DNA of 64,000 nt from Adineta ricciae (GCA_905250025.1 CAJNOJ010000026.1:434001-498000); one strand, 5' to 3'. Shown: positions 35,263 to 54,500, counted from the stretch's first letter. A program made the numbers and translations. The notes: generated from the letters alone by a model not told the origin.

Positions 35263-36098
35263 ACACTTCTCATTAAAAATATGCATTTTGTTCGTCTTTT
35301 TTTTTTTGTCGCAGTAGACTCACACGATCTATATATAAATAGTTGTAATAAATTCGTGAACGTGAATGTTTACGAAAAAGAAAAATGAATTAATAACTTG
35401 TCCTTGAATAGCAAACTTCCTCTGGCAATTCTTAGTCGACCGACAAGCTCTAAAATAGCACATAGACTGGGACATTGCTCAAGTTCGAAATGCCCTCTAA
35501 CTCTAACAGCATGAGTGGCTAGGAATCTTACTTGTGTTGTCTTACGGGGTAGAGAAAAGTATGACCAATGCTCTATTATACAATGTATTATTAGTTTGTC
35601 AATTCAGCCCTATCACAATTCAATTGATAGATATATTGTTCTATCGATCGTGATTAGTTCGACAACGTAGTACATTTTGTGAGCAAAGGGACACGCTGAC
35701 CTTAGAAATTGGTGTTTTATGCATCGAAAATCTTCTAAATCGCATAAACGGTTTCAGTCGGACGAACGCGTTCCCAGTAGGTAACAACGATAAGGGTGTT
35801 ATCATGACTGTACTTTTTGGTATTTTTCAAATAAAAAAAAGTGTACCTGTTACACTCTAGATATCAAAGGTATCTATCTGTTTTTGTCAGTTCGAAAACC
35901 GTTTGCATATATAATTAGAGCACGTGATTTTGACGCTCCATTAGTGAAGGTATACAGTACTTAAAGCAGAGCGACCTTTATTTGTTAAAAAGGAATAAAA
36001 TAGGTTATTTTGTTCACAAAGAGAAAGCAAGACTGAAATAAATATGAAAAATGTTCTGTGAATGATTGTTTATTGAATATGCTGACGTTTGACTAAGC
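35263..36098. other. Intergenic between convergent genes, no supported gene
   Basis: 3' flanks of PSPH and the K2P channel. No coding frame accepted and no RNA gene recognised. Confidence 0.5.
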
Positions 36099-37803
36099 TC
36101 AGTTTGCTTTTGAAGTACCGATACGTTGATGAAGGGTGCCCTCGTTCGCAGCATTGTCGTCCAATGGGTGAACACGAGCGTTATTATTTCTCGGGCTTGT
36201 TTTTCGTGCCGAGCTCGAGCTACGATCTCGTGGCAAATCGTTGTCATCAGTTGTTGTATGTTTTCTCATCATTCCAGTTTGACGATCACTATTTGCAACA
36301 GACACGGTCGAATTTCTTCTGTTTTTCGTTTCTGACAGATGATCTATTTGGCTATTCATCTCGTCTTCTTTCTCGATGATACCAACTTTTGTCCCAATCC
36401 AACGGAATTTGGCCACAATCTCTTCTTGCATCAAATCGAAACACATGGCTAAAATAGCCATGCCGAACAGGACGTAAATAGCTCCAAGAATAAGTTTCGC
36501 ACCGGCATTTGGATCATCATTCTGTTGACCAGGAACCTAAAGAAGCTCATATTCGAAAAAAATTGCCATTCAAAGTTTGCTTTGACTTACAAAATCACCA
36601 AAACCAATAGTTGCTAGAAAAGAAAACAAAAGAAGTCATTTTGTTAGCTTTAAACATTTACTCAAATGCCTTACATAATGTAATAAAACAAAAGTATCCA
36701 GATTGTATCATTGTCCATCCCTCGAAATTATGAAACAAGGCGGAGCCGATCCAAATGTAGGCAGCAATGATAATCATTGTTACAGTTAATGGTACAGCAA
36801 CACGATGATTCGATGGCTGTTCATCTTCAACGAAATCGTCATCGTCACCCATGTTATTTATTGGCCCTTTCACTGAATTTTTCTTATTATCATCTTGAGC
36901 TGGCCATGAAGTAGGATTTGTACCTACGGCGTTTTCTTCTTCTGCTTTAGCTTTACGTGTCGCAGCACTTCGTCGTTTTATTAACTTGCACGGAGCGCAA
37001 ATGATCTTCCCATAAATAAAACGAAACATCTCACCGAGAACACCGCTAATATTTGCCACACACAAGAGAAAGATTGGAATACCTATCGTTGCGTAGCAGA
37101 TACAACACAATTGTCCCTCCCCTAAACAGAATCTTTCTACAGCTATTTTCGATTTCTACACAACTTACACGTCGTCGGTCTAGAAAAAGACAAGAAAACT
37201 TCTTAGTTTATCTTCTGGGTTTTCTCATGATTTGACTTACGTTATATTTCCGTAACCAATTGTTGTTATGATTGTAATGGCGAACAATAAGGAGTTTGCA
37301 TACGTCCATTTGTTTGTTGATAAACAATCATCGCCATAGTAACGATATTTCGTACTTGTCGAGATCACGAAGTTTCGATATGTGTACAACATCGTGTTAA
37401 TCTTCGCCAGCGCAACTGTAGCATTATCTTTTCCACTTGTCGAACCTGTTGTTGCCGTCGTGTTGTGTTGAATGTAACTGACGATTTGTTGTTTAAGTTT
37501 CGTTATTTGAACAACCTGTTCACCATAAGCTTCGAGACAATTGTATTTTTCTTGACGTTCTTCTAGTAGTTGAAAGAGAAATCCACCGGCGACGGCGTAG
37601 ACCACCACTAAGCCCACTAGACCGATGTGTGAGAAGAGAAATTTGGTTGTCTTTTTTAAACACTGTCGAGTTTTCGATGCTTCTAATTCATCAAGTTCGT
37701 GTTGCGGACCATTATTTCTATACCGACCGTATTTGTCATATGACGAACGATCATGCGAACGAATTCCGCTGAACGCAGCCGATGCATCGTGATATGCTAG
37801 CAT
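36099..37803 (-). CDS. Two-pore-domain potassium channel (K2P)
   Basis: Background K+ channel subunit of the plasma membrane; dimers form one pore. Five exons join in phase to 493 residues: 37803-37241, an 11-nt exon 37179-37169, 37121-36675, a 23-nt exon 36613-36591, and 36536-36099. TM1 is LVGLVVVYAVAGGFLFQ, followed by a long extracellular cap with NTT and NAT glycosylation sites. P1 is TIITTIGYGNITPTT, and TM2 begins CCICYATIGIPIFLLCVANI. A cytoplasmic loop rich in Lys and Asp follows, then TM3 (TVTMIIIAAYIWIGSALFHN), P2 KASTIGFGDFVPGQ and TM4. The C-terminal tail is Ser/Arg/Asn-rich with possible phosphorylation sites (RRNST, RDRSSSSARK). Both filters (TIGYG, TIGFG) are intact. The microexons encode the residues right at or after the filters. 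Subfamily was not assigned. Confidence 0.9.
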
Positions 37804-39434
37804 ATTTCCTTCTTCTTACAATTCAAGTGAATACTGAAAAATAAATAAAAAAAGAAGAGAGCTCTTTTCTCTCCATTTATATAGGTGCCCAGCATCTATA
37901 CTCTACCGTTTCCTTCTCTTTTCCCCCTTACTTTTTTTGTCATTCGGCTGCCGTAATATTTTTCTTGTCTTAGGAAAAAAATTGATTTGGATGGAAATGG
38001 TTCTTGTCACAAGAGGCCTACCGTTTTTTCCTCTTTATTTTTCATGTTTCTTATTATGGGCACTTCCGCTAATGACGACACTTAGCGATGTGTCGTATGG
38101 TATGATAAATTTTTTATTTGTTTTATTGAATTAAATAAAAGAAAAAAAAAGCAAATGGAAAAAAGACTTTTATCGTACATGAATAAAACATTGTTTTTGC
38201 TACGGACAATTAAACTGTGTCTGATTTTCAGAAAAGAGATTTAGTTTTCAAAGAAAAATAATTCTCAATTTCAGACATATGGTAAAATTCCAAAACGGCG
38301 ATGTTTTGTTGAGCAGTAAACAAACAAGAATGCTCGAGCGCTTGGAAAATCTTCGATGAAAGTAGAATAGGACCGATTCAATATGTTATCTCTGGAGAGT
38401 TGATTATTCTTCCTAGAGAAGAGAAATGAATTCGGTTGATTAATATAGGTTTTTCCACAGAAAAAGAATTAATGACCATATTCTACTGCGGAATTTTCAA
38501 GAAAAAGAAGAAGAACACTATTCTTTGCAATGTCAGAACAAAGTTTTGGAAAGAAGAGAAGCAATTTTTTTCCGCAGTTGAAGTGATTCTTATGTTCAGT
38601 TTAAACTTGATCATCGTCACGTTTTCTCGACATCAAACAATAGGCGCTATTGCATTCTGACAGAGGGTCAATTTTTTGGCAGATCATATCACAAGCTCAA
38701 TAATGAAATTAACACATTCACAAAAACAGAAATTTCATAGTCGATACTTTTCATTTCAATCTTTCACTCGACGCACGTCACGAACCATGAATCATATGAA
38801 CTAGTATCCACTTTATTGTTGTGATAGTGAGGCAATCAAGTGTGACAACTAATTGTTATTATTACTATTGCAACGTGTACGGTTATTTATATTCTTCTTT
38901 ACAGGTTAAATTATACAAGGTCTCGTGTATAAATACTTTTGCGTAGTGTCAGATGAAAAAGCTACAACCAACAAGTTTCTGCTTTGAACTATTTCGACAG
39001 ACACTTTGTTCAGTACCAACGGAAGGCGCCCCCGTCTACGAGCGAATGATTGGTTCATTCCTCTAACATCCTGATTCTACCATGTTAACCGTTCTTCTGC
39101 ATCGATTCTGGCATTTTCATGACATAAGATGCATATTTGAATGCCTTATGAAAAAATACTTCACGATTTTCTTTCGACAAAGTCAGATGTAATGCTTCAT
39201 GCTAGATTCACGAAAAATCTTTCGCTGCGTATAGCTTTATTGTTTTCGTCATTCCTTCAAGCACGAATTTCGTGTTCTACATCGTTACATTCATCTTTGA
39301 TTTCAAGTTCTATGATTTGTTTAGCGATTAACCTGACTGAAGAAGAAATATTCGTTTTTTTTCTCATGCCAAAACGAATCTATTAATTCAACCTTCGTAC
39401 GATGCACTTTTTTTCTATATTTCTAGAATTCAAA
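37804..39434. other. Intergenic region between divergent genes, no supported gene
   Basis: About 1.6 kb between the K2P gene (minus) and the CTR1 gene (plus), so probably shared promoter DNA. Short frames show neither domain nor splice structure. Confidence 0.5.
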
Positions 39435-40685
39435 ATGTCTCATGATTATCATGCTCATCACAATCATGCAGACATGTCCATTACAACAACAACAACGATG
39501 ATGACCATGAATCATGCTAATCATATCAGGCCCGCGAAAATCAATTCACCATCGGGTCATAGTGGCCATGGTTCACATACGAAAGATATGATGATGATGG
39601 CAGTGAGTATTGGATTTAAACCGTTCTAGTTGAATAGAATAGGCATTGTTATTAGCGAACAAAGAATGTGTTGTTCTGCGTACTAAATAGTTTTTAATAG
39701 AAATCATCAGGAAATCAACGACTTCTTCTATTCTTTTTCGTATGTTTGACTGATTAATAAATAATAATGTCCTTCGCAGCAAGGGGTGAAAGTTTTGAAG
39801 CCATAAAACTTATCTAAATATTCAACTTATAAAAGAGAAGAGCAGGAAAACGAGTTGTTGACTCACTTTCTATCGAGTTTTTGTTAATCAAACAAGCCAA
39901 CTCGGCGAAATACTACGTTCGGAATATTCACAATCGTGCGTTCATGTCTTCTCGCTTATTTTTTTCCACAGATGACCTTTCATGGTGGCTATACGGAACA
40001 AATTCTGTTCGATCAGTGGAACACGAAATCAGTTGCTGGTAACTGATCTTATAATAAAATAAAAGAAGATCATACTTAATCGTCTTTCTTTGCAGCCTTT
40101 GTCGGATCTTGGTTTGTAATATTTTTTGTTGCGGTACTCTACGAAGGATTAAAAACCGTACGAGATCATCTAGCCAAACGTGAAATACGTCGGCATCCGT
40201 CCGATGAAGATAATCGTCAATCACCGCTGTAAGTCTTGCTTAGTTCATCGAAAGTGTGCTTTAGTATTTCTCTACCTACCATTGATTGTTTGTTCTTTTC
40301 TTGATGATTCTCACTCTAGTGTACGTCAGCATGATCAACAGAATGATCGTTCTAACAATAATGATTTACTACCACGAGTTAGAACAACAGATAACCGTAC
40401 TAAACGGTGAGCACTATTTGATTAGTCATACTGAATTTCATCAAATCGAACTTTACTTTTATCTCTTTCTCCTATATTTTTAGCGCTCGACTTTTGAGTA
40501 CTTACCACATCATTCAAACTTTGTTGCATATTCTTCAAATGGGTATCAGTTATTTACTAATGCTGATAGCAATGACATTCAATGTTTATCTATTCCTTGC
40601 GGTTATCCTCGGCGCTGGCTTAGGCCATTTCCTATTCGGCTGGCGCCGCTCGACCGTTATCGATTATAACGAGCATTGCCATTAA
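39435..40685 (+). CDS. SLC31A1: High-affinity copper transporter (CTR1 / SLC31 family)
   Basis: Trimeric plasma-membrane Cu(I) importer. Five exons (39435-39602, 39972-40038, 40096-40228, 40320-40406, 40484-40685) give 218 residues. The extracellular N-terminus is His/Met-rich (HDYHAHHNHADM, HSGHGSH, MMMMAMTFH), the copper-collecting part of the family. TM1 is VGSWFVIFFVAVLYEGLK, followed by the cytoplasmic loop. TM2 holds the selectivity motif MxxxM (MLIAM) and TM3 the packing motif GxxxG (GAGLGHFLFG). The C-terminus ends HCH, the copper-handover motif also found in human CTR1. Intron 1 (369 bp) is long for this window. An acceptor (TATTTCTAG) precedes the ATG by 8 bp. Confidence 0.95.
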
Positions 40686-41630
40686 AAACAAGTGGATTGA
40701 ATAATAACAACAAGGCCTTGGTTTAGATTTCTTTTTGATGTTGTGAACTGTTTTCCAATAGATGTTTCATTTTGAAGCGATTGATTTCAAATCAAAAGAG
40801 AAACAAATTTACTTACAGATCTGTCATCTCATTTATCTACTTCCCACCACTATTCGTTGTTGTTTTACTATTGTCACACACATATACTATTTTTCTTGTT
40901 GTTCGTTTGGGATTTCTATTAAAAAAAAGCCACTCAATGAATAGATATATTTGCAGAAACACTCTGTCTATCTTCTTCGAGCTCGATAATCATGCTAAAT
41001 CCAGCGGACCATGGATTTTATATGCGAAAGTTCAATGGCGCATGTTATCTCGCGAGAAATATGTTTATTTTAAGGAGTAATTATTTGCTCACGATACGAA
41101 TACGAGAGTGTGACTTGTCAGAGAATTCCCTGATGTATTCGCGTTCATAATTGACCAATTATTTGCCTATAACATCAGACGTGAAGAAAGAGAAAGTACT
41201 TGTATCTTCTCGCAGGGCATACTCATATTAAAATTCGTCAAACATGAGCGTAAAAGAAAGACATGATCAACGTAATAAGTCATCGAACAAAACGTGGGGA
41301 AATCAATGGTAGGCAACGTCAAATGAGTTATTTGTTTGTTTTTTTTTCCATGGGAAAGTGGGCTGAATAATATTCGATACAATCTATTACGACGAACTGA
41401 AAGAGTATACATATATATTTGGCGTTTTTCACTGATGGTCAAAAGAATGAAAGATGCGTGAGAAAACGAACAAATGTTGACATTCATTGTAAAGAAGACA
41501 AGAAAGAATCACAAATATACACAGCCGTCGGTTGGTGAAGAATCATGCTGTTTATTGTTTGTTATTTTTTTTGAAAAAAAAGAGAGAAGAAAATAGAACG
41601 AAGAAGAGAAAAAGTATATCATGAATTCGA
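40686..41630. other. Intergenic between convergent genes, no supported gene
   Basis: 3' flanks of the CTR1 and CFAP20 genes. A plus-strand frame (40772-41080) is Leu/Val-rich in part but lacks an ATG start and any domain; it is not called. Confidence 0.5.
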
Positions 41631-42416
41631 TTATTTCTTTTGAACCTAGAAGAAGATTTGAATTAAAGAGAAAATTGACGATTTACAAAGAGAATCTTAC
41701 CGGTAAATATAATTTAAATTCCGGCGGCAATTCATCTTCCGAATAGAGTCGATCAGAAAAGTAAACACGTCGAATTCGACAATTCGCATGAATCTACGAA
41801 ATAATTTCGAACGCGTCTGTCTTCGTGTTTCAAAAGAAAAACGCTTTCAACATACTTGAACTCTTAGCGTTTCGATGTAATTCGTACCGTAGGCACGTCG
41901 TGTAAAATCAGATAAGTTAAATTGAATTTGATTCCATCCGTCATCCAAACGCATAGGCATTGTACAAATAAACGGTTTGACACGTGTCGTCGATTGATAG
42001 TTACTGGCACGAAAACGTCGACGAACATTGCGATCATCGAGAACCTGGTCAATCATATTGTATTGATCGAAGCAAATCGAAAGGTCGGTCTTACTTGAAC
42101 TTCGAACGTAAAATACTTCTTTAAATTTTTGATAATCATCACAAGAAACGGAAGTTTGATGCCGAGCGTTTTCTTCGGATCAGCTGGACATGTGATGTAT
42201 GTTGTGCTTACATTAGTACCGACTATTTCCAGGACAAGGGATTGAATTTCATTATCTGTGATTCGTTTGATATGTCCATTTCGCACCTAGAAAAATCGAT
42301 GAGATTTCGCTGTTTGAACATGGTTGCCATACCTTTTTGTCCCAGATTTGCAATGGCTTACTACCGATACTGTAGAGAATCGACAGGAAACCACTTTGAA
42401 ACGTATTTTTGAACAT
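41631..42416 (-). CDS. CFAP20: Cilia- and flagella-associated protein 20 (CFAP20/BUG22)
   Basis: Doublet-microtubule inner-junction protein of motile cilia, also linked to tubulin modification. Short exons separated by small introns reproduce the family almost residue for residue: [98 protein letters not shown] and [20 protein letters not shown]. The final exon is 15 nt (41645-41631) and gives VQKK and the stop; skipping it would end the protein as PVRFSL. The expected C-terminal YLPV is completed only by this splice, which supports it. This is one of the most conserved proteins in the window. Confidence 0.96.
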
Positions 42417-43507
42417 ATCTCTGAAGGCAAGATGAGAGAATAAATGAATAAGGGTGCAAAATGCGAGTTTGTGGCAAGCAAGGTCGCCATAGGTACCTCA
42501 GTCTCTTGGAAACACAGTGTCGATCGACAACGACAACTCTTCTTTTTTCTCTTCGTGTTGATAATCAACTTATATATATTAATATGGCCAGTTGATTGCC
42601 TAGTAACCGACATTCATGAATATATGTGGCAAAATGAAATTTTATCTAAATCAGAATTCAAACACAACTTCTTCAAAAGATAGAAATGCGTCGAAAATCT
42701 GCATTTTGTTCGCATAGATGTCGCGCTAGTACAATCTACTGTCAGGTGAATATTTGATGTTTCTTCTAGCGTTGACTTAATCAGAAATGTTCTCACGATT
42801 TGCATTCGATGTCCGAACTTTAATTCACATTGGATACATTAGTAATCGAATATGCTCGTCAAATTCGAGGATTAATTATTTTTCTTATCAAATATGCAAA
42901 ACTTATTATTAATTATTTTATTGGTTGTCATTTTGAATAGAAGAAAAACTTCTGATTATCATCACCGATCCAAAAGAAGAAAAGGACAAGTCAGTCAAAG
43001 AAGAAGAGAAGAAAAACTACGTTTTGCAATTGATTTCTTTCACAAAACGTCAGCGAGAGTCAGAAAATGATAGGAGAAAGGATGAGCAACAACAACAACA
43101 ATAAACACGAAATGATGAAACGAGAGATAGTTTTGTTTATATTTTTGTTAGAAGAAGAAGAAGAAGAAGATACTCGTAGACATTTTGTTTCGCCTTAATC
43201 AAAAGAAGACATGAACGAATGAGAAAACACAAAATAAATAGAATAAATACATTTTTTTCACAAATGATAAATCCATAGTGTCGTAGAGGCACGTAAAAGT
43301 ATACGAGGTACGTAGGTAATCAAAAAAATGTATGATTCATTGAAGTCAGAAGAAATGAAGAGAGTGAGAGAAAAACATTCAAACAACATAAAGAGAGAGA
43401 GAGAAAAGTGCGAAAAAAAGGAATGAATACTCGAAAGAAGGGGAATTTAGAAAGAGCAAGTGCATGGATATGAAAACTCGTGAACAGATTATGATTGTAA
43501 AAGAAAA
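42417..43507. other. Intergenic, no supported gene
   Basis: Between CFAP20 and the CaMKII 3' end, same strand. It contains A- and GAA-rich tracts (about 43148-43172), probably CaMKII 3' UTR. No coding frame accepted. Confidence 0.5.
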
Positions 43508-49221
<5,714 letters not shown>

Positions 49222-50000
49222 ACAGATAATAGGATGCAACCAGATAAAGATGATTTTAATCGATTATATAAAACTGAATAAATAAAAGGAGGTGGACGTT
49301 GGGTCATCATTATTGTTAGTAAGAAGAATATATCAGATTATCGTGCGTATGTTAGTGACATGCGTTATATAAACGCAACAAAACGAAGAAGATCGTTCTC
49401 GTCGTCGTTTGTCGCAATGGCAATCTAGTAGTAGTAGTAGTAAGAGCAACAGAAACAGCAACTATAGAAGCTTATTTCTGGTCGACGACACACACAGAAA
49501 CAGACCCTGTTGTCGATTCAGGTGGAGGGAGAGACAGAGAGACGCACACAAACTGAGCGAAGAAAATACGGAGAAGAATAAGAATAAGCAGAGGAGTAGA
49601 AGAAGAAGAAGAAGGAGAGGAAGAAATAGTAATAGTAGAGAACGAACAAGTAAACTCAACGCGACACTATATTTAACCAGTCAGATATAAGAAACAAAAG
49701 AAAGATTAGAATGGCTGCTTGCAAAACACATGAATGCACACACGTGCGTCATGTAGAGAAGGGAACTATATCTAATACGTAATGAAAAAGAGTGTCCAAA
49801 TACGTTTTTCGATTTCATTCAATGAAAATATTTTTCGAAAAAGTATGTAAACAACAGATTAAATCGCACTGATAGACGATTGGTGCATTGTGGTGAACCA
49901 ATAGATAGGCAGAACTGAATAATGCAATGCAATAACGTATTTTCACTTTTACTTGCTAAATTTAGTTATTCATTTGACAGATTTCTTAATCGATAGAAAT
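49222..50000. other. Intergenic region between divergent genes
   Basis: Between CaMKII (minus) and UBL5 (plus), likely promoter DNA of both. It contains GTA, GAA and GAGA tracts (49427-49640). Arg/Ser-rich frames in these tracts are low-complexity shadows. Confidence 0.5.
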
Positions 50001-50340
50001 ATGATTGAAATCATCTGTAACGATCGTTTGGGCAAAAAAGTACGTGTCAAATGCAATCCGGATGACACAGTTGGGGATCTGAAAAAACTGATCGCTGCTC
50101 AAACTGGCACAAAGGCTGAAAAGATCGTTCTTAAAAAGTGGTGTAAGTACCGAGAAATCATCTATTTCCACATTTAAATGATCATTTTCTTTTGCTTCTA
50201 GACAATATCTTCAAAGACAATGTTACACTTGCAGATTATGGTAAGTTATCGATTGTTTTTGCCTTTCATTCGATTTTCTTTGTTGTGGTGTTCGTTTAGA
50301 AATTCATGATGGCATGAGCATTGAACTTTATTATCAATGA
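50001..50340 (+). CDS. UBL5: Ubiquitin-like protein 5 (UBL5/Hub1)
   Basis: Splicing-associated ubiquitin-like modifier that lacks the C-terminal di-Gly and acts without conjugation. Three exons (50001-50142, 50202-50240, 50300-50340) give exactly 73 residues, the family length. The sequence has [57 protein letters not shown] and [13 protein letters not shown], with the usual YYQ end. AATAAA lies at 50373. Exon 2 is only 39 nt. Confidence 0.97.
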
Positions 50341-50463
50341 AAACAATATCCACTGTAATTGCGAAACTGTGAATAAAATTTATTTCGTAAAAAGCAAATA
50401 GACTCGAAAGCGTTTGAATAAAGAAAATTCATTCTGTTCTTTTGTTTAACTTCTATTCATAAA

Positions 50464-50720
50464 TCAATAACGTTGCATAGGTTCTCTAATAACATAGGGA
50501 TAACCTTGTGCTGGTGGTGCATACATGGGTTGTGCCGAAGGCACGTACACAACTCTTTCACTGAAGTAGAAGAAGCAGACATTTGATCAATATTCGGATA
50601 GACCGAAGAAAGAAAAAGATTTTACCGTGGCCGACAACAAGGTAAACAGCAACAAAGTAAATCGAGTGGTATACAACACAGGCAGATGTCTAATGAATCA
50701 GAGCATGGGCAAATGTCCGG
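50464..50720 (-). CDS. Small Cys-rich protein, 5' end unresolved
   Basis: Two exons are clear: one beginning at 50720 after an acceptor (TTGCTTTAG) and the last one ending at 50464. They encode PDICPCSDSLDICLCCIPLD, LLCCCLPCCRPR and then ERVVYVPSAQPMYAPPAQGY, ending VIREPMQRY. Ten cysteines in about 30 residues next to a Pro/Tyr/Gln-rich tail recall small palmitoylated membrane proteins such as the CYSTM group, but with the order reversed. The first exon is not certain; an ATG at 50857 (MCI, then GTACGT donor) would join in phase. I do not recognise an ortholog. Confidence 0.55.
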
Positions 50721-50857
50721 CTAAAGCAAAAATAGCAGATAGAATTTATTTTGATCGGTTTTAAGCACATAATCTCTTTTCTCTTTGAACTCCCGGATCG
50801 TTCCCGAGAAAAAAAAACAAGTCAATCTACGCAATAACATATACGTACAATACACAT

Positions 50858-51534
50858 GACTTGTGCTTATTCGTTAATGTTGCTTGTTCTCTTACAGAAG
50901 TATTGATGAATAAGAAATGGTATTAAGTTCCTGTGTGTGTGCTTTTTCTTCCCTTTCCTTCTCTACGGTGGTACGCCTATTCGAAAGGAGATTTCTTCGT
51001 CGCACGATATTTTTATTCTTGTGACGTCATGATTATTTGGCAAGAGATTATTTTTATCCTTTGTCTTATGAATCGAACTCGTTAAGGTTGGATTGAAATC
51101 TTCATGTCATTGCTTATTTTGTCTAGCTTATGCCGTCTTTATTGAAGAAAACACGAATGACAGTCAATAAACATCACACACTGTTCGTAGAAAACATTAA
51201 TTATACAGCAAACGAAAGAAAAAAAAATATTTAAAACAAACCAAAACATGTCAGTCAATGAAAATGTGAGGAGGTTTTGTCAGTTGTGACTAGGAGATCA
51301 GGCATTCGAGCAATACCGATTTCGTTGGAAATCGTCGTTGTGTTTCATGTAAATAAATTGAATCGTTCTAAAAATGAGAAGTCATTTTGAAATCGCGTGC
51401 TCTATGAGATTTCGAAACGTTTCATGAATAAGCATAAACATTCTGTCATTTATTCAAGGATCAGAGAGAAGCGGATTTACTTTTACTCGTTAATGAAGAT
51501 CTCGTTGACATGAGTTACGATGATCTAAGTGTTT
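50858..51534. other. Intergenic, no supported gene
   Basis: Spacer between the Ack-like gene and the Cys-rich gene, both on the minus strand. No coding frame accepted. Confidence 0.5.
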
Positions 51535-54500
51535 CTAAGAAAAATGGAAATCAGTTCGCTTGAACGTACTTTTCGTCGAATATTTATTGGTGACAAGAGA
51601 AGCAGGTAACTTAAATGTATTGGTCATGTTGGCCGTTGTTAATTTGCTTCCTAGAGTTGTTAAGTCGGGAGGTGGTGGCAACGGTTGACCAGTAGCTGGA
51701 TGTTGTTCAGCTTTATTGAGAGACGATGCTCGAGAATTTAAACTTGATCGAGATGAATAATGTGAATGAAAGTCGAATTTTTCGTGATGCGATGATGATA
51801 CGGACGACGATGAATGATCATCATGTGTTGAGGATTGAGAAGACGAATTGCTGGTGCATCGATTAATTAAGAGATTATAAGCGTTTTTACCTTGCTCGCT
51901 CAAGTTACCTAAATAAAGGAAAGAGAGGTGTTTATCGAATGGGAAAGGATTTACCAACCAGTTCGTGAACGTTCTTCGAGTTCACGTGTGAATCGACATG
52001 TTTTTTCATTTGGTTTCTTTACAGTTAATTTTGATAGAAGACGAGAAAATGAAGGAGATGATCGATTGTTCGAATCTGAAACAAAAAACCTTCGCATGTC
52101 TCACGTCAAATCATCTTTTTGATTTACCTGTCATGTCATCGGATAGAAATTGATTGATATCGAAAGACGATGATGGGTCAATCTAAACATACACCGAATG
52201 AACTTCTCAAACGGATTATTTGAACATACATGATCCGCTGGTAGCGATTGTGGTGATGTTGATCTTGTCAGTTGATGATCTTCATGAACCGATGTTGTCT
52301 CTGGCTCCGAATAAATCTCTGTGAACGCTTGCATGACCTCGTCAAACAACGATGAAGATTGGTCGGGAGTCTAGAGCAAGCACGAGTACATTCGAGAAAG
52401 CTGAACTTAATTCATACCGATCGTTGTTCGATTGAAGTTTCCGTGGAATTCTTCGAAGCGAACTGAATATCTGGATTAGCATCTTCGATCTTACTTAAAC
52501 AACTTATATCACCAAAGGCTTCACCTGAAACGATGTTTGAATAGCTTTTGTTGTTATAAGAATTCGCATTCAGAGAGTTACCTTCAACTCCAAGATGAAA
52601 TGCATGAATAAAATCAGCTTGAGGCGAACTAATCATATCTTTGGATAGGTGTTTACATCTTGTTTTTGTCGAATTCTTTTTTATGCCTAGGATAAAGAAA
52701 AGAATCTGTTATTTTCAAGACTATGCGAAAGCATTCTTCTCATTAGACATGCACAAACTCTTCGTCGATTCTACACACTCATGTCTGTGAAGTCAAAAGA
52801 ACGAATGCTACTTTTTTTTAGAAATACCTGTTTTCCGAGAGAATATATGATTCATTGTTGCCGGACTGGAATTTGTTGTTTGTTTAGAAGGCGTTTGTGT
52901 ATGTAACGGTTCAACGTCACTAATATAAACAAAACCTATCTGACCGTCGACAGTTACACACTGAATAAAGTTCTTGATTGATGATGACGAGCTAGGAATG
53001 TCAAGGCTGAAAAGAAATAAATGTACAATATGTTTAAGTTTGATGTTTTTTACATATTTCTTTCAAGTATGTCAATATCTATACGCAAGGACATCATAAC
53101 AAAACTGATTTGTAAACCAATCAATAAAAGTGCGTGAAAGGTAGCGCGTCGCACGTCAAAATAAAAAGCTCTGTTCTATTTGCTCACTTATATATGCAGC
53201 TAAAGAAATGAGAATGATGTTTATGTAACAATGAATCTCAACAAAACGAATACTTATGCACATCATATTTCAGTTTCTCTCTCGCGCGCTGTTCCTCTTC
53301 TTCTCCTTCTTCTGTTCTCAATAATATATACTTAGTTGTGGTAATTTGATGCACATACCATCGATCAAGGATTGTCAATGGTTCTAGTAGACATGATTGG
53401 ATGGAAAGAAAATTATCAGGTAGACTTATTGATGTGTTATGATTGTTTTTCCATTGAACTTGTTCCAATTCGATCTAGAAGAATATGACAAGTCGATCGG
53501 TGATATTGTTCCCTGTTCTAGATAATGATATCTACTTCGGCTAATGTCATTTCTAATTCAGAAAACGTTGGACGTTCACACGGTTCATATTTCCAACAAT
53601 GTAGCATTACTTGATACAGTTCAGATGTCGCATGCGATGGCCTTGGCAACTGCTGATAATTCGATGCATCAATTACTTCACTAATCTAGAGAAGAAGCGT
53701 TTTTCTTTCACTTCTCGAAGCTCGTCAATGCGTAAAGAGAAAAATTTACTTGATCATTGGTCATTCCTTGCCATGGCACTTGTCCGTAGCTGAAACATTC
53801 CCACATTGAAACACCGAATGAGTAAACATCGGATGCAATCGAAAAACAATGAGAATGTATCGCTTCGGGACTCATCCATGCTATTGGTAATTTTAATCTT
53901 TCTTTCCATGATGCATTCAAATGACCAAAACTCCAATCTGAAAGTTTCACCTAAGCGAAAGGGTCGGATCGATTCGTTCTTCAATCAATACTCACAAGTG
54001 ACTTGTTGAAGACCAGATAATTTCGACAAGTTAAATTCTGATGAATGAAAAATCGTTTCTCTAAGTAGCTCAATGCTGCTGCTATTTGTTTAATAAATTC
54101 AAATAAAATCTGCACAGTGTATTCTCTCTTGGCATTCGGGGAAATTAAACAATCATCAAGTGATTTCATCGGTGCATATTCCATTATCTGAATAAGGTCG
54201 TTCATCGAATAAAAATATCAGATGTTATTTCTTGGCAAAACTTACAAACAGTATCGAACGATCTGTATGAATGGTAATACCGAAGAACTGGAGAATGTAC
54301 GGATGTTTGATTTCTTGTAGAACGTTAACATCTTTCAATATGTCGTGGTAATGAAATTTCAAATCGAGTTTTTTCACAGCAACGGTTAACTAAACATGAA
54401 CGAGTAGAAGATCAACGAAATGAGGTTCTTTTGAATTCTATTTACTAATTCGTTTTGTTTCGTTCGATAGAATGCTTTGAGAACTAAAAAGACAAGATGA

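Noticed and set aside
49409-49690. Arg/Ser-rich plus-strand frame and Leu-rich minus-strand frame
   Set aside because: Both come from GAA/AGA and GTA simple repeats between CaMKII and UBL5.
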